A stretch of DNA of 64,000 nt from Sphingopyxis sp. GW247-27LB (GTDB taxonomy: Bacteria; Pseudomonadota; Alphaproteobacteria; Sphingomonadales; Sphingomonadaceae), in the NCBI RefSeq assembly GCF_002277025.1, contig NZ_NIWD01000006.1, positions 62,001-126,000 of the forward strand, given 5' to 3'. Positions 37,574-48,250 of this stretch are shown piece by piece (position 1 is the first letter of the stretch; each line of letters starts with the position of its first letter). A program made the translations under genes and the position numbers. The notes under the pieces are model-generated. The model searched no databases. It saw nothing but the letters and a program-made list of their open reading frames with translations, and was not told the DNA's origin.

Positions 37574-39256
37574 ATGAAATCCATCGCCACGCTCGCGGCG
37601 CTGCTGCTGCTTGCCGCCCCCGCCGCCGCGCAGGACACCATCCTCTACCGCGGCGGCCCGATCGTCACGATGGACGGCGATACGCCGCAGACGGTCGAGG
37701 CCGTGGTGACGAAGGGCGACCGCATCGCCTATGTCGGCGACGAGGCCGGCGCGCACGCCGCGGCCGGGGCGGACGCCGCGGTCCACGACCTCCACGGCGC
37801 GACCATGCTACCCGGCTTCGTCGACGCGCACTCGCATTTTTCGGCGATGATGCAGATGGCGGGCGGGCTCGACCTCGACGATCCGTCGCTGCCGCCGGTC
37901 ACCGACATCGCGTCGCTCCAGGCCGCGATCCGCAGCTTTATCGAGGCGCGCGCGATCCCCGCGGGCGGCTGGGTGGTCGTCTGGCAATATGACAATGAGG
38001 CGCTTCCCGAAAAGCGCCACATTACCCGCGCCGAGCTCGACGCGGTGGCGCAGGACCGCAAGATCGTCGTGCTCCACCGTTCGCTCCACGCGCTCGTCGC
38101 GAACAGCGCCGCGCTCGCCGCGGCAAAGCTCACCGACGCCAGCCAGCCGCCGCCCGGGGGCATGTTCCTGCGCGACGCCCAGGGTCGCCTCAACGGCGCG
38201 CTGCTCGAAAACGCCGCCTTCCTGATGGTCGCGGCGATGCCCAAACCCGACGAGGCGCACCGGCTCGCCGCGCTCGACGTCGCGCAGCAGCGCTATTTCG
38301 CGAAGGGCTATACCCATGCGCAGGACGGCGCGACGATGCCCGCCGATCTCGCGTTCATGACGGGCCCCGCGGTGCGCGAGCGGCTGAAGATCGACCTCGC
38401 CCTCCTCCCCTTCTTCACCGGCCTCGACGCTTTGCTCGCCGACCCCGACGTCCACTTCGGCGAATATCGCGGCCATGTGAAGCTGCAGGGCGTGAAGTTC
38501 GTCCTCGACGGGTCGGTGCAGGCACGCACCGGCTATTTCACCCGCGACTATGCGCGCGGCAGCCCCGACGGCGCGCACCCGTGGCACGGCAAGGCCAATC
38601 TGACCGACGAGGCGTTCCTCGCCGCGGCGCGCAAGGTGAACGACCGCGGCTGGCAGATCTTCGCCCACGCGAACGGCGACGCGGCGATCGACATGGCGAT
38701 CCGCGCTTTCGACGCGCTCGGCATCACCGCCGCCGACGACCGCCGCCCGATCGTCATCCACTCGCAGTTCCAGCGCCGCGACCAGCTCGCCGCCTATCAG
38801 CGGATCGGCGTCGGGCCCGCCTATTTCACCAACCACGCCTGGTACTGGGCCGACGTCCACCGCACCAATTTCCCGGCCGAGGTCGTCGACTTCATCAGCC
38901 CGATGAAGTCGGCGAAGGCCGCGGGGCTGGTCGTGTCCAACCACAGCGACTTCCCGGTGACGCCGATCGACCCGATGTTCATGCTGTGGACGTCGATGGC
39001 ACGCGTCTCCCCCACCGGGGTGGTCAGCGGCGCGGGCGAGCGCGTCGACGCCTACACCGGCCTCCAGGCGCTCACCACCGGCCCGGCATGGCAGGCGTTC
39101 GAGGAGGATCGCAAGGGCCGGATCAAGCCGGGCCTCCTCGCCGACTTCGTCATCCTCGACCGGAATCCGCTGACCACGCCGTTGGACGCGATCAGGGACA
39201 TCGAGGTGCTCGAGACGGTGAAGGAGGGCGCGAGCGTGTGGCGGAAGACTCCGTAG
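37574..39256 (+). CDS. Exported amidohydrolase (YtcJ/amidohydro_3 family)
   Basis: This is a 560-aa metal-dependent hydrolase with a signal peptide (MKSIATLAALLLLAAPAAAQ). Metal ligands: DAHSHFSAM (His-x-His), IFAHANGDAAID (His) and VVSNHSDFPVTP (Asp). The last domain is the usual beta sandwich with GRIKPGLLADFVILDRNP. The family includes N-substituted formamide deformylases and other exo-amidases. The substrate cannot be told. Confidence 0.88.
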   Translation: MKSIATLAALLLLAAPAAAQDTILYRGGPIVTMDGDTPQTVEAVVTKGDRIAYVGDEAGAHAAAGADAAVHDLHGATMLPGFVDAHSHFSAMMQMAGGLDLDDPSLPPVTDIASLQAAIRSFIEARAIPAGGWVVVWQYDNEALPEKRHITRAELDAVAQDRKIVVLHRSLHALVANSAALAAAKLTDASQPPPGGMFLRDAQGRLNGALLENAAFLMVAAMPKPDEAHRLAALDVAQQRYFAKGYTHAQDGATMPADLAFMTGPAVRERLKIDLALLPFFTGLDALLADPDVHFGEYRGHVKLQGVKFVLDGSVQARTGYFTRDYARGSPDGAHPWHGKANLTDEAFLAAARKVNDRGWQIFAHANGDAAIDMAIRAFDALGITAADDRRPIVIHSQFQRRDQLAAYQRIGVGPAYFTNHAWYWADVHRTNFPAEVVDFISPMKSAKAAGLVVSNHSDFPVTPIDPMFMLWTSMARVSPTGVVSGAGERVDAYTGLQALTTGPAWQAFEEDRKGRIKPGLLADFVILDRNPLTTPLDAIRDIEVLETVKEGASVWRKTP

Positions 39257-39277
39257 ACGGCCGCTCTCCTCCGCTTC

Positions 39278-40213
39278 CTATTCTCCGGCGGGAGTCGCCG
39301 ACGCGGCCGCGTCGTCGGGACCGGCCTCTCCCGCTGGCGTTTCGGCGGGCACCTCGCCCGGATCGGCGGAAGCAGCCACAGCCGCTGGCGGCGCGGAATC
39401 GTCGACCTGCTGCCCCCGCACGTACCGGAAAATGCCCGGCATCGGCATCACCCGGTCGACTTCGGCCCCGGCCCAGTTGGGCCGCGTTCCGGCCGGCTTG
39501 AACGCCGGGCTTACGATCGCGTCGGCGGGCAGACGCGGGTCGCCGACCTCCGCCGCGCGAAGCAGGAACTGACTGGTCCCGGCGGGCAGGTCGAGCGAGG
39601 TCTTCGGCCGGTTCTCCTTGGGCGCGTCCCGAATCGCGTCGACCAGCGACAGCCGCAATTCGACGGGAACGATCTTGCCGGCCGGCGCCTCGAAAGAAAC
39701 CGTCCCCAGGCAGGCGCAGACGTTCGCCTGACCATAGAAGAGATATTCGCCCGGCGGCACTTCCTGAAGATAGACCGAGCCCCCTTCCTTGCTGAACCGG
39801 TTCTGCGGCCCGAGCATCACCGAATGAACGCGCTCATATTCGGGAAATCCGAAATTGGCCTCGGTCGGTTCGACGGGTTCCTCGGGTTTCTTCATTCCCT
39901 TTGTCCAGCGCTTCATCTCGGCTTCCCAGCCGGCATGCCGCTTGACCCATTTGCCATGTTCCTTGGTCAGCGCCTCGGCGCGCCGCCGCGCGTGCGCCGC
40001 CGCCTGTTCCTCGCTGGGCAGCTGCATCAGCGTCGGCATGATCATGGAGTCGGCCTTGATCAGGATATAGGCCTTCGCCGGGTCGAGCGTCAGCGGCGCG
40101 GGCTTGTCGGCGACGGCCCGCGTCTGCCATTTTTCCTCGGGTTCGTCGGCCCAGACCGGCGTGACGGCGGCGAGGGCGACGGCGAGCATCGCCAGCGAAC
40201 GAAGCGCGCTCAC
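39278..40213 (-). CDS. Exported protein of unknown function
   Basis: A GTG start at 40213 behind AAGGAG overlaps the upstream stop (GTGA), giving 311 aa. A signal peptide (SALRSLAMLAVALAAVTPVWA) is clear. The mature part has DPAKAYILIKADSMIMPTLM and QEVPPGEYLFYGQANVCACL, then an Ala/Pro-rich disordered tail. The PGEY strand pattern suggests carboxypeptidase-regulatory or DUF2846-like beta folds. Function unknown; operon with the gene upstream. Confidence 0.72.
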   Translation of the reverse strand: MSALRSLAMLAVALAAVTPVWADEPEEKWQTRAVADKPAPLTLDPAKAYILIKADSMIMPTLMQLPSEEQAAAHARRRAEALTKEHGKWVKRHAGWEAEMKRWTKGMKKPEEPVEPTEANFGFPEYERVHSVMLGPQNRFSKEGGSVYLQEVPPGEYLFYGQANVCACLGTVSFEAPAGKIVPVELRLSLVDAIRDAPKENRPKTSLDLPAGTSQFLLRAAEVGDPRLPADAIVSPAFKPAGTRPNWAGAEVDRVMPMPGIFRYVRGQQVDDSAPPAAVAASADPGEVPAETPAGEAGPDDAAASATPAGE

Positions 40214-40788
40214 AGCCCAAGCTCCTTCGCCGCCGGGCGCGGGCCCGACGCGACCTTCGCCTGCTGCGCCAGCATCGCCTGGCGCTTGCCTTCCTCCTCG
40301 GCCGAAAAGCCCTCCTCGAAATTGAATTCCTGCCACAGATCCTTTTGCAGGCCGTAGCGGGCATAATCCTTGTAACCCATGCAGCGGCGCATATTGACGC
40401 GGCGCAGCCGCCGCTTTTCGGCCGAGCCGAAGATCGCGCTCATCATCGCGTTGGCGATCAGCCCGCCCGCCACGCCGGCGGCGGTATAGGTGTAGGGATA
40501 GGGCGCTTCCTGATAGCGATAGCCGCTCGACAGGCCGCGCGCGAAGCCGTCGCAATCGCGTAGGTCGGCGAGCGCCTCCTCGAAACTCGTTCCGTCGCGA
40601 TGAAAATAGAAATATTTATCGTAATCGGCCGCGTCCTCGGGCGTTTCCGCAAAGTCGAGTTTCGGCGTCGCCACCGTCGCGGGATCGGGAACGACCGTCA
40701 TAGGGTCGATCTTCGCTTCCTGCGCAGCCGCGGTTTCCGCCAGCATGGCGACCATCGCCACGCTCAGCACCATTTTCCTGATAGTCAT
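40210..40788 (-). CDS. Exported protein of unknown function
   Basis: The start at 40788 (MTIRKMVLSVAMVAMLAETA) shows a signal peptide and gives 192 aa. Motifs: YDKYFYFHRDGTSFEEALAD, then DLRDCDGFARGLSS, and a glycine-hydrophobic segment AAGVAGGLIANAMMSAIFGS that may insert in a membrane. The Cys in DCDGFA and MRRCMGYKDY may pair. Partner of the downstream exported protein. Confidence 0.7.
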   Translation of the reverse strand: MTIRKMVLSVAMVAMLAETAAAQEAKIDPMTVVPDPATVATPKLDFAETPEDAADYDKYFYFHRDGTSFEEALADLRDCDGFARGLSSGYRYQEAPYPYTYTAAGVAGGLIANAMMSAIFGSAEKRRLRRVNMRRCMGYKDYARYGLQKDLWQEFNFEEGFSAEEEGKRQAMLAQQAKVASGPRPAAKELGL

Positions 40789-40939
40789 CGTGCGCCCCCT
40801 TCGCGGGGGCACGGCCGAATACGAATCGGCGCCTCCCCAACCCCCGTCAGGAATCGGAGCTGCAACAAGGGCGACCGCGACGCAAGCGCGATCGCTGCCA
40901 TTTATTTCCTTTCACCCGCAGCGCCTTGACCCGCTATTC

Positions 40940-42406
40940 TCAGCCGAGCGCCTTCTTCAGCAGCTCGTTGACCACCTGCGGATTCGCCTTGCCCTGCATC
41001 GCCTTCATCGTCTGGCCGACGAAGAAACCGAACAAGCCTTCCTTGCCGCCCTTATACTGCTCGACCTTGTCGGCGTTGGCGGTCAGGATCTTCGCGATCT
41101 CGGCCTCGATCGCACCGGTGTCGCTCGTCTGCTTGAGGCCGTCGCGCTCGACGATCACGCCCGCGGCGTCGCCGCTTTCGAGCATCTTCTCGAACACCTG
41201 TTTCGCGATCGTGCCTGAAATCGTGCCGTCGGCGACCAGACCCAGCAGTTCGGCCGCCTGCGCCGGACTGACCGGCGATTCCGAAATATCCTTGCCCAGC
41301 CGGTTGAGCGCGCCGAACAATTCGCTCGTCACCCAGTTCGCCGCCGCGACGGGCTTCGCGCCCGCTTCGAGCAGCGCGTCGAACCAGCGCGCCGCCTCGA
41401 CCTCGGCGGTCAGCACGTCGGCGTTATACGCCGAAATGCCTTCGCTCAGATAGCGCGCGCGCTTGGCGTCGGGCAGTTCGGGCAGGCTTTCGCGGCATTC
41501 GGCGAGAAACGCATCGTCGAGCTCGAGCGGCAGCAGGTCGGGATCGGGGAAGTAGCGATAATCATGCGCATCTTCCTTCGAGCGCATCGACCGCGTCTCG
41601 CCCCGGTCGGGATCGTAGAGGCGCGTTTCCTGCACCACGGTGCCGCCGCTCTCGATCAGTTCGACCTGCCGCTTCGCCTCGCCCTCGATCACCGCCATCA
41701 CGAAACGCACCGAATTGACGTTTTTCGTCTCGGTGCGCGTCCCGAACTCGTCGCCGGGCTTGCGCACGCTGACATTGACGTCGGCGCGCATCGAGCCCTC
41801 TTCCATATTGCCGTCGCACGAGCCGACATAGCGCAGGATCGAGCGCAGCTTGCGGACATAGGCGCCGGCTTCGGCGGGCGAGCGCATGTCGGGGCGCGAG
41901 ACGATCTCCATCAGCGCGACGCCCGAGCGGTTGAGGTCAACGTACGACATCGTCGGATGCTGGTCGTGCATCAGCTTGCCGGCGTCCTGCTCGACATGGA
42001 TGCGTTCGATCCCGATGCGCTTCGCTTCGGGCAGGCCGGCCTTTTCGTCGGCTTCGATCGTCAGCGAACCTTCGCCGACAAGCGGATGATAAAGCTGAGA
42101 AATCTGATAACCCTGCGGCAGGTCGGCGTAGAAATAATTCTTGCGGTCGAACCGCGACCATTTGTTGATCTGCGCGTCGATCGCCATGCCCGTGCGCACC
42201 GCCTGGCGGATGCACTCGCGGTTCGGCACCGGCAGCATCCCCGGCATCGCGGCGTCAACCAGCGACACCTGCGTGTTCGGCTCGGCCCCGAACGCCGTCG
42301 CGGCGCCCGAGAACAGCTTGGCGTTGGAAGTGACCTGCGCATGGACCTCGAGGCCGATCACGACCTCCCACTCGCCGGTTTCGCCCTTGATGCGATAGTC
42401 AGACAT
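40940..42406 (-). CDS. gatB: Asp/Glu-tRNA amidotransferase subunit B
   Basis: The start at 42406 ([20 protein letters not shown]) gives 488 aa. Landmarks: [38 protein letters not shown] and [17 protein letters not shown] in the kinase-like cradle; the C-terminal YqeY-like domain ends [16 protein letters not shown]. GatB binds mischarged tRNA and phosphorylates it before amide transfer by GatA. Last gene of gatC-gatA-gatB on this strand, though a 100-base gap with a repeat separates it from gatA. Confidence 0.97.
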   Translation of the reverse strand: MSDYRIKGETGEWEVVIGLEVHAQVTSNAKLFSGAATAFGAEPNTQVSLVDAAMPGMLPVPNRECIRQAVRTGMAIDAQINKWSRFDRKNYFYADLPQGYQISQLYHPLVGEGSLTIEADEKAGLPEAKRIGIERIHVEQDAGKLMHDQHPTMSYVDLNRSGVALMEIVSRPDMRSPAEAGAYVRKLRSILRYVGSCDGNMEEGSMRADVNVSVRKPGDEFGTRTETKNVNSVRFVMAVIEGEAKRQVELIESGGTVVQETRLYDPDRGETRSMRSKEDAHDYRYFPDPDLLPLELDDAFLAECRESLPELPDAKRARYLSEGISAYNADVLTAEVEAARWFDALLEAGAKPVAAANWVTSELFGALNRLGKDISESPVSPAQAAELLGLVADGTISGTIAKQVFEKMLESGDAAGVIVERDGLKQTSDTGAIEAEIAKILTANADKVEQYKGGKEGLFGFFVGQTMKAMQGKANPQVVNELLKKALG

Positions 42407-42424
42407 CTTCCGTTCCCTTTTTGT

Positions 42425-42496
42425 GTTCCCGCGAAGGCGGGAACCCAGAGCGGGGCAGCGCAAGGCCGCCCTAGGCTCCCGCTTTCGCGGGAGCAC
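42425..42496. repeat. Intergenic inverted repeat (GTTCCCGCGAAGGCGGGAAC type)
   Basis: GTTCCCGCGAAGGCGGGAAC and a near-complementary arm CCCGCTTTCGCGGGAGCAC lie between gatA and gatB. A related single arm is at 35227-35244. Confidence 0.75.
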
Positions 42497-42505
42497 ACCG
42501 CTGAA

Positions 42506-43987
42506 TTACCACCATTTCTCCGCCCGCGCCGTAAAGCCCGCGCGTTCCTCGATCGCCAGCCCGGCGTTGAGCACGCCCTGCTCGTCGAACGCCTTGCCGA
42601 TGATCTGCAGCCCCAGCGGCAGCCCTTCGCGGTTCAGCGCCGCGGGGACCGACATCGCGGGCAGCCCCGCGAGGCTCGCGGGCACCGCAAACACGTCGTT
42701 CAGATACATCGCCAGCGGATCGGCGGTCTTTTCGCCGAGCCCGAACGCCGCCGACGGCGCGGTCGGCGCGAGGATCACGTCGCACGACGCAAACGCGGCC
42801 TCGAAATCGCGCGCGATCAGCGTCCGCACCTTCTGCGCCTGCGTGTAATAGGCGTCGTAGAAGCCCGCCGACAGCACATAGGTGCCGATCATGATGCGGC
42901 GCTTGACCTCGGGCCCGAAGCCGTCGGCGCGTGTCGCGGCATACATGTCCTGCAGCCCCGCCCCTTGCGGCAGGTCGCGCAGGCCATAGCGCACGCCGTC
43001 ATAGCGCGCGAGGTTCGACGACGCCTCGGCGGGCGCGATGATATAATAGGCCGGCAGCGCATATTTGGTGTGCGGCAAGCTGATTTGGGCGACCTCGGCC
43101 CCGGCATCCTTCAGCATCGCAATGCCCGCATCCCACATCGCGTCGATGTCGGGATCGATGCCCTCCAGCCGATATTCCTTGGGAATACCGACCGTCTTGC
43201 CCTTGAGATCGCTCGACAAAGCCGCTTCCCAATCGGGCACCGGCAGATTCAGGCTCGTCGCATCCTTGGGATCGAAGCCCGCCATATTTTCGAGCATGAT
43301 CGCGCAGTCGCGAACGTCGCGCGCCATCGGCCCCGCCTGGTCGAGCGAGCTGGCGAACGCCACGATCCCCCAGCGCGAGCAGCGGCCATAGGTTGGCTTG
43401 ATCCCCGAAATGCCGGTGAACGCCGCGGGCTGGCGGATCGAGCCGCCGGTGTCGGTTCCGGTTGCCGCGGGGCAGAGCCGCGCCGCGATCGCCGACGACG
43501 ATCCGCCCGACGAGCCGCCCGGCGCGAGCGCCGCATTGCCGCCATCGTTGCGCTTCCACGGCGAGATGACGTTGCCGAAATAGCTCGTCTCGTTCGACGA
43601 TCCCATCGCGAACTGGTCGAGGTTGAGCTTCCCCAGCATCCCCGCGCCCGCGTCCCACAATTTCTGCGACACGGTGGACTCGTAGCGCGGGACGAAGCCT
43701 TCGAGCATATGGCTCGCGGCGGTGGTCTGGACGCCGTTGGTCGCGAACAGATCCTTCATCCCGATCGGCACGCCCGACAACGGCTTCAGCGTCCCAGCCG
43801 CGCGGTCAGCATCGGCCGCCTTCGCCGCCGCGAGCGCATGGTCGGGCGTCTCGACGATGAAGGCGTTGAGCGCCTTCGCGCCCGCGACATTGGCGTTGAA
43901 TGCCTCGGCGACCTCGACGGCGCTGAAATTGCCCGCGCGGTGCCCGTCGCGGATCTGCGCGACGGTGAGATTCGTAAGATCGGTCAT
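42506..43987 (-). CDS. gatA: Asp/Glu-tRNA amidotransferase subunit A
   Basis: This is a 493-aa amidase. The Ser-cisSer-Lys triad is visible: Lys in [10 protein letters not shown], cis-Ser in [15 protein letters not shown] and nucleophilic Ser in [14 protein letters not shown]. GatA frees ammonia from glutamine for transamidation of Glu-tRNA(Gln). The start overlaps the gatC stop by one base (TAATG). Confidence 0.97.
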   Translation of the reverse strand: MTDLTNLTVAQIRDGHRAGNFSAVEVAEAFNANVAGAKALNAFIVETPDHALAAAKAADADRAAGTLKPLSGVPIGMKDLFATNGVQTTAASHMLEGFVPRYESTVSQKLWDAGAGMLGKLNLDQFAMGSSNETSYFGNVISPWKRNDGGNAALAPGGSSGGSSSAIAARLCPAATGTDTGGSIRQPAAFTGISGIKPTYGRCSRWGIVAFASSLDQAGPMARDVRDCAIMLENMAGFDPKDATSLNLPVPDWEAALSSDLKGKTVGIPKEYRLEGIDPDIDAMWDAGIAMLKDAGAEVAQISLPHTKYALPAYYIIAPAEASSNLARYDGVRYGLRDLPQGAGLQDMYAATRADGFGPEVKRRIMIGTYVLSAGFYDAYYTQAQKVRTLIARDFEAAFASCDVILAPTAPSAAFGLGEKTADPLAMYLNDVFAVPASLAGLPAMSVPAALNREGLPLGLQIIGKAFDEQGVLNAGLAIEERAGFTARAEKWW

Positions 43988-44289
43988 TATTCGATCACCT
44001 TGGGAACGCCGAAAAAGCCGTGCTGCGGCGCAGGGGCGTTCGCGAGAACGTCGTCGCGGCGGTTGCCGCCGGTCAGCGGGTCGGCGTCGACGACATCGTC
44101 GCGCAGCCGCAGATTGTTCGGGATCACCGCCGTCATCGGCTCGACCCCGGTCACATCGACCTCGCCGAGTTGCTCGACCCAGCCCAATATGCCGTTCAAT
44201 TCACCTTCCATCGCGGCGGCCTCCGCATCGCTGATCGCGATGCGCGCCAGCGACGCGATTTTCCTTACCGTTGCCTGATCGATTGCCAT
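43987..44289 (-). CDS. gatC: Asp/Glu-tRNA amidotransferase subunit C
   Basis: The start at 44289 ([20 protein letters not shown]) gives 100 aa, the family's normal size. The helical N-terminus and the belt segment [20 protein letters not shown], then LRLRDD, are typical; GatC wraps GatA and stabilises GatAB. First gene of the gat cluster. Confidence 0.95.
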   Translation of the reverse strand: MAIDQATVRKIASLARIAISDAEAAAMEGELNGILGWVEQLGEVDVTGVEPMTAVIPNNLRLRDDVVDADPLTGGNRRDDVLANAPAPQHGFFGVPKVIE

Positions 44290-44363
44290 TGAGTCCTGCC
44301 TTTGCGGGAGAAACTGCGCCGCTAGCACCGCGCTTGCGGCGCTTCAAGGTGGGACCCGAAAAC

Positions 44364-46139
44364 CTATTCGAATGCGTCGCCCATCGGCTGGCCGTCGACG
44401 AAGACCTGTCGCCGCGTCACCGGCCGCACCTCGACCGTCGCGGTTTCGAGATCGGCGGAAGGCGCACGCCTTTCCTGAGCCACGCGCACCGCCCCATAAT
44501 CCTCCTCCCATTCGCCGCTCTTCGCGTTGCGGGCGAAGAAGCGGACGTCGGAGATGGAAGAAACCTGCGCGATGCGGCCATCGGCCAGCACATAGGCGAC
44601 GCACATCGACGCGCGGCACGACGCGCGCCGATCGAACAGCGCGTAGAGCTCGGCGGGAAGCGTCTGCCCCGCCGGCAGCACGCGCACCCGCTCCTCGATC
44701 CGCTTCGCGGCGAAGCGCGCCTCGTCGGGGGTCCGGATGCTGTCGGTCGACAGATCCCAGCGATTCTTCGCCGCCAGCGCCCATTTCGCCAGATTCGCCC
44801 GCTCGGCGCGCGGCGATCCGGCCAGTTCCTTCAGCGCCCGTCGCCCGCTCGGCCCGAAATCGAAGGCGAGCGCCGCCCAGTCGAACTTTTCCGCCTTCAC
44901 CGCCCCGCTTTCCAGCCGCGCGACCTGATCGCGGGTCGAGATCGCCCCGAAATCGAGGATCGGCAGCGCCAGGAACGCCGCGAGCAGCATCAGCCCGATC
45001 GCGAGCTTCTGTTGCAAGGGCCGCAGCGCGTCGTCGAAATCCCAGCGCCGCCGCGCGAGCGCGATCACGCCCGCGATTCCATAGGCCAGCGCGATCCCGA
45101 CCGCGATCACCCCCCAGATGCGCTCGGGCGTCCAGCCATATTGCCCGATCCGCACCTGCATCGACACCGCGGCGATGATCGCGAGCGGCAGCACCGCGAC
45201 CGCGAGCACCGCCGCCGCCGCGTGCAGCACGCGGTTCGCCGACCGGTCCTCGGCGCCGTTGCCGATCACCGCATTGGCGAGCAGCACCGCGAACGCCGAA
45301 ATGCCGAGCATCAGCGCGGCGGTCGAGAAACCCGCGTCCCACAATTTCTGCAGCCCCGTCCCGATCAGCGACAGCAGGAACAGGACCAGCGCCGCCGCCA
45401 GCACCGGGGCGAGCACCGCGAGCACGATCATCACCAGCCGCTGCAGCGTCGAAACCAGCTTGTCGCGCTCGCGCAGCAGGCCGACCGCGCCGCCGAACGC
45501 CGCCCCCGCGAGCATCCAGCCGAACCATTCGCCGCGCAGCAGGTCGCGGATCAGGTCGATGCCGATCAGGTGGAACATCTCGCCGATCAGCATGACGAGC
45601 AGGAAGGTCACCCCGACGAAGGCCAGGCTCGCGGCGCCGATCACCGCGTCGGTCCACGCATGGCTGTGCAGCCGCGCATAGGGCATCTGCCACAGCTTCC
45701 AGAACCGCGCGTCGGGCGCGACGTCGCGCCGCGTCTGAAACAGCGGCGTCGCGACGAGCACCGCGAGGATGCCCGACCAGAAGGGCCATTCGATCGGCGA
45801 CCCATTGAGGTTATAGCCCGCCGAATGCCAGGTGATCAGCCCCATCACCGCGCCCCATGCAACCGCGAAGCCCGCCGCCCAGTGCCAGCGGCGCAGTTCG
45901 ACCCCCAGCACGAACACCACCGCCGAAATCGCGACGAACGCCGCCAGCGCGTCGCGCCACGCCGCGGCGGGTGCGTCATAGGATCGGTCGATCAGCAGAT
46001 GAAATACCAGCCCCGCGACCGTGCAGATCGCCGCCATGATCCACGGCCGCAGCGGCCAGGGCGCGTCATTGTCGTCGAGGCGGGCCGAGACAGGCCGGGG
46101 CGACTCGGGGGCGGGCGGAGTTGCGGACGGTTCGGTCAT
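44364..46139 (-). CDS. DUF4153 multi-pass membrane protein
   Basis: The ATG at 46139 (MTEPSATPPAPESPRPV) gives 591 aa. About eleven hydrophobic segments span residues 30-360, including FWSGILAVLVATPLFQTR and GASLAFVGVTFLLVMLIGEM-like stretches. A soluble C-terminal domain follows with WALAAKNRWDLSTDSIRTPD. This matches DUF4153. Function is unknown in the family. Confidence 0.82.
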   Translation of the reverse strand: MTEPSATPPAPESPRPVSARLDDNDAPWPLRPWIMAAICTVAGLVFHLLIDRSYDAPAAAWRDALAAFVAISAVVFVLGVELRRWHWAAGFAVAWGAVMGLITWHSAGYNLNGSPIEWPFWSGILAVLVATPLFQTRRDVAPDARFWKLWQMPYARLHSHAWTDAVIGAASLAFVGVTFLLVMLIGEMFHLIGIDLIRDLLRGEWFGWMLAGAAFGGAVGLLRERDKLVSTLQRLVMIVLAVLAPVLAAALVLFLLSLIGTGLQKLWDAGFSTAALMLGISAFAVLLANAVIGNGAEDRSANRVLHAAAAVLAVAVLPLAIIAAVSMQVRIGQYGWTPERIWGVIAVGIALAYGIAGVIALARRRWDFDDALRPLQQKLAIGLMLLAAFLALPILDFGAISTRDQVARLESGAVKAEKFDWAALAFDFGPSGRRALKELAGSPRAERANLAKWALAAKNRWDLSTDSIRTPDEARFAAKRIEERVRVLPAGQTLPAELYALFDRRASCRASMCVAYVLADGRIAQVSSISDVRFFARNAKSGEWEEDYGAVRVAQERRAPSADLETATVEVRPVTRRQVFVDGQPMGDAFE

Positions 46140-46162
46140 GCCCCACATCTACCCTCTAAATT

Positions 46163-46265
46163 CGTCATGCTGAACTTGTTTCAGCATCCATGGCCTGCCC
46201 CCTCGGCCCGCGCTGCATCTCGTTCAAGAGTGGGCCATGGCCCCTGAAACAAGTTCAGGGTGACG
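46163..46265. repeat. Long imperfect inverted repeat
   Basis: CGTCATGCTGAACTTGTTTC is mirrored by GAAACAAGTTCAGGGTGACG, with inner arms CCATGGCC/GGCCATGG. It fills the gap between divergent genes. Confidence 0.8.
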
Positions 46266-46314
46266 CCGATTTGAACGGCGGCTAGAGACATGCCACACCC
46301 TCTCCCCGCCCCGC

Positions 46315-47610
46315 ATGGAGCCCCGCTTGGCCCGCAAATTCCTCTACCTCATTGCCGCGATCATCCTCCTCGTCCTCGGCGTCGGCATCGCCTATCAGCT
46401 CGCGCCCGGCTGGTTCGGCCGCGTCGCCTTCGTGCCGTCGACCGAGTTCGAGCCGCAGGCGGCGATCGCGCCCAACGCCTATAACGATCCGGCGATGTGG
46501 CTCGCGCGCCCGGGGCTGGATAGCGATCCAACGGCCTGGCGCCCCGAACTCGCCGGAACCCCAGCGGCGCCGCCCGACAGCGCCGCGGCGCAGTCGCGCG
46601 ATCAGCTGATCCCGCCCGCGAACGCCGCCCAGACGGCAGCGGCTCCCGCGGCCCAAAAGGGCGACGCCGCGGTCTTCTTCGTCCACCCGACCAGCTATTA
46701 CAGCAAGTCGAGCTGGAACGCCCCGCTCGACGACCGCGATGCCAATTACCGCGCCGACCTCTTCATGCGCGGCATGGCGAGCGCCTTCGCCGACGCGGGC
46801 GAGGTCTGGGCGCCGCGCTACCGCCAGGCGACGCTCGGCGCCTTCCTCGCCACCGACCGCGTCACCGCGGGCAAGGCGATCGACGCCGCCTATCGCGACG
46901 TCGAGCAGGCGTTCGACGCCTTCCTCGCCGCGCAGCCGAAGGACCGGCCGATCATCCTCGCCGGCCACAGCCAGGGCGCGCTGCATATCGAAACGCTGAT
47001 CAAGAACCGCATCGCCGGCACCCCGCTCGCGAAGCGCGTCGTCGCCGCCTATGTCGTCGGCTGGCCGATCAGCCGCGACACCGACCTCGCCGCGCTCGGC
47101 CTGCCGGCCTGCGAGACGCCCGAACAGGCGAACTGCATTCTCGGCTGGGCGAGCTTCGCCGAGCCCGCCGACACCTCTATGGTCACCGGCGCCTATGACG
47201 GCACGATCGGCTACGACGGCCGCCCGCGCCGCGAGACGCGGATGCTCTGCACCAACCCGATCACCGGCATCCCCGACACCGAAGCCCCCGCCGCCGCCAA
47301 TATCGGTACGCTGAAGCCCGAGGACGGCTTCAAGAAGGGCGAGCTCGTTCCAGGGGTGATCGGCGCCCGGTGCGACGACACGCGCGGTTTCCTGATGATC
47401 GGCGATGCCGAGGTCGCAAAGGATTATGCGCCGAGCTACGTCCTTCCCGGCAACAATTACCACGTCTTCGACATCACCCTCTTCTGGGCGAACGTCCGCG
47501 CCGACGTGCTGCGCCGGCTCGCGACTTTCGAAGGCAAGCCCTCGCCGGTCCCGCCGCCCGCGGCGCCGGTGGCGACGCCCGCACCGGACGCCGCGACGCC
47601 CAAATCCTGA
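46315..47610 (+). CDS. DUF3089 alpha/beta-hydrolase-like exported protein
   Basis: This is a 431-aa protein with an N-terminal membrane anchor (FLYLIAAIILLVLGVGIAYQ). The DUF3089 core has FFVHPTSYYSKSSWNAPLDD and the nucleophile elbow ILAGHSQGALHIETLI (Gly-His-Ser-Gln-Gly), as in lipases. A Pro/Ala tail closes it. Probable esterase acting outside the cytoplasm; substrate unknown. Confidence 0.85.
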   Translation: MEPRLARKFLYLIAAIILLVLGVGIAYQLAPGWFGRVAFVPSTEFEPQAAIAPNAYNDPAMWLARPGLDSDPTAWRPELAGTPAAPPDSAAAQSRDQLIPPANAAQTAAAPAAQKGDAAVFFVHPTSYYSKSSWNAPLDDRDANYRADLFMRGMASAFADAGEVWAPRYRQATLGAFLATDRVTAGKAIDAAYRDVEQAFDAFLAAQPKDRPIILAGHSQGALHIETLIKNRIAGTPLAKRVVAAYVVGWPISRDTDLAALGLPACETPEQANCILGWASFAEPADTSMVTGAYDGTIGYDGRPRRETRMLCTNPITGIPDTEAPAAANIGTLKPEDGFKKGELVPGVIGARCDDTRGFLMIGDAEVAKDYAPSYVLPGNNYHVFDITLFWANVRADVLRRLATFEGKPSPVPPPAAPVATPAPDAATPKS

Positions 47611-47614
47611 GATC

Positions 47615-47708
47615 GTCATTGCGAGGAGCGAAGCGACGCGGCAATCTCCAGCCCTCGACCTTGCGCGCCGTTGCCCGCTGGAGATTGCTTCGCTTCGCTC
47701 GCAATGAC
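47615..47708. repeat. Inverted repeat, CGTCATTGCGAGGAGCG family
   Basis: The left arm GTCATTGCGAGGAGCGAAGC and right arm GCTTCGCTCGCAATGAC, with inner arms GCAATCTCCAG/CTGGAGATTGC. A second member is at 63020-63115. Confidence 0.85.
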
Positions 47709-47723
47709 CGCTAAGGGGCGAGG

Positions 47724-48182
47724 ATGATCACCACCGCCGCCCCCGACTTCGCCGCCGCACTCCCCGATGGCGGCCGCCTCGCCGGGCTCGATGTCGGCAC
47801 CAAGACCATCGGCGTCGCGCTCTGCGACGCGGGGTGGAGCTTCGCGACGCCCGACAAGACGATCCTGCGCAGGAAATTCGCCGCCGACCTCGAGGCGCTG
47901 CGCGGGCTCGTCGCCGCGCAATCGATCGTCGGCCTCGTCGTCGGGCTGCCGCTCAACATGGACGGCAGCGACAGCCCGCGCACCCAGTCGGTGCGCGCCT
48001 TCGCCCGCAACCTCGCTCCCCTCGCCCTCCCCGTGCTGCTCTGGGACGAGCGCTGGTCGACCGCCGCGGTCGAGCGCGCGATGATCGCCGCCGACGTCAG
48101 CCGCGCCAAGCGCGCCGAGCGCGTCGACAGCGCGGCGGCCGCCTTCATCCTGCAAGGCGCGATCGACGCGCTGACGCGCTGA
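47724..48182 (+). CDS. ruvX: Holliday junction resolvase-like YqgF/RuvX
   Basis: This is a 152-aa RNase H-fold protein. Catalytic acids: Asp in [14 protein letters not shown], Glu in [13 protein letters not shown] and Asp in [36 protein letters not shown] is the family signature. The family works on Holliday junctions or in 16S rRNA end maturation. Confidence 0.93.
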   Translation: MITTAAPDFAAALPDGGRLAGLDVGTKTIGVALCDAGWSFATPDKTILRRKFAADLEALRGLVAAQSIVGLVVGLPLNMDGSDSPRTQSVRAFARNLAPLALPVLLWDERWSTAAVERAMIAADVSRAKRAERVDSAAAAFILQGAIDALTR

Positions 48183-48183
48183 T

Positions 48184-48230
48184 CCTCCCCGGAACGGGGA
48201 GGGGGACCACCCGCAGGGTGGTGGAGGGGC
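48184..48230. repeat. Short GC inverted repeat
   Basis: CCTCCCCGGAACGGGGAGG followed by CCACCCGCAGGGTGGTGG forms two tandem hairpins after ruvX. It may act as a weak terminator. Confidence 0.6.
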
Positions 48231-48250
48231 CGAGCATATTCTTTCTGCTT

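Noticed and set aside
41564..44278. A 904-codon plus-strand open frame
   Set aside because: It runs antisense to gatB, gatA and gatC, all unmistakable. Long antisense frames are expected in DNA this rich in G and C, and its protein has no recognisable domain.
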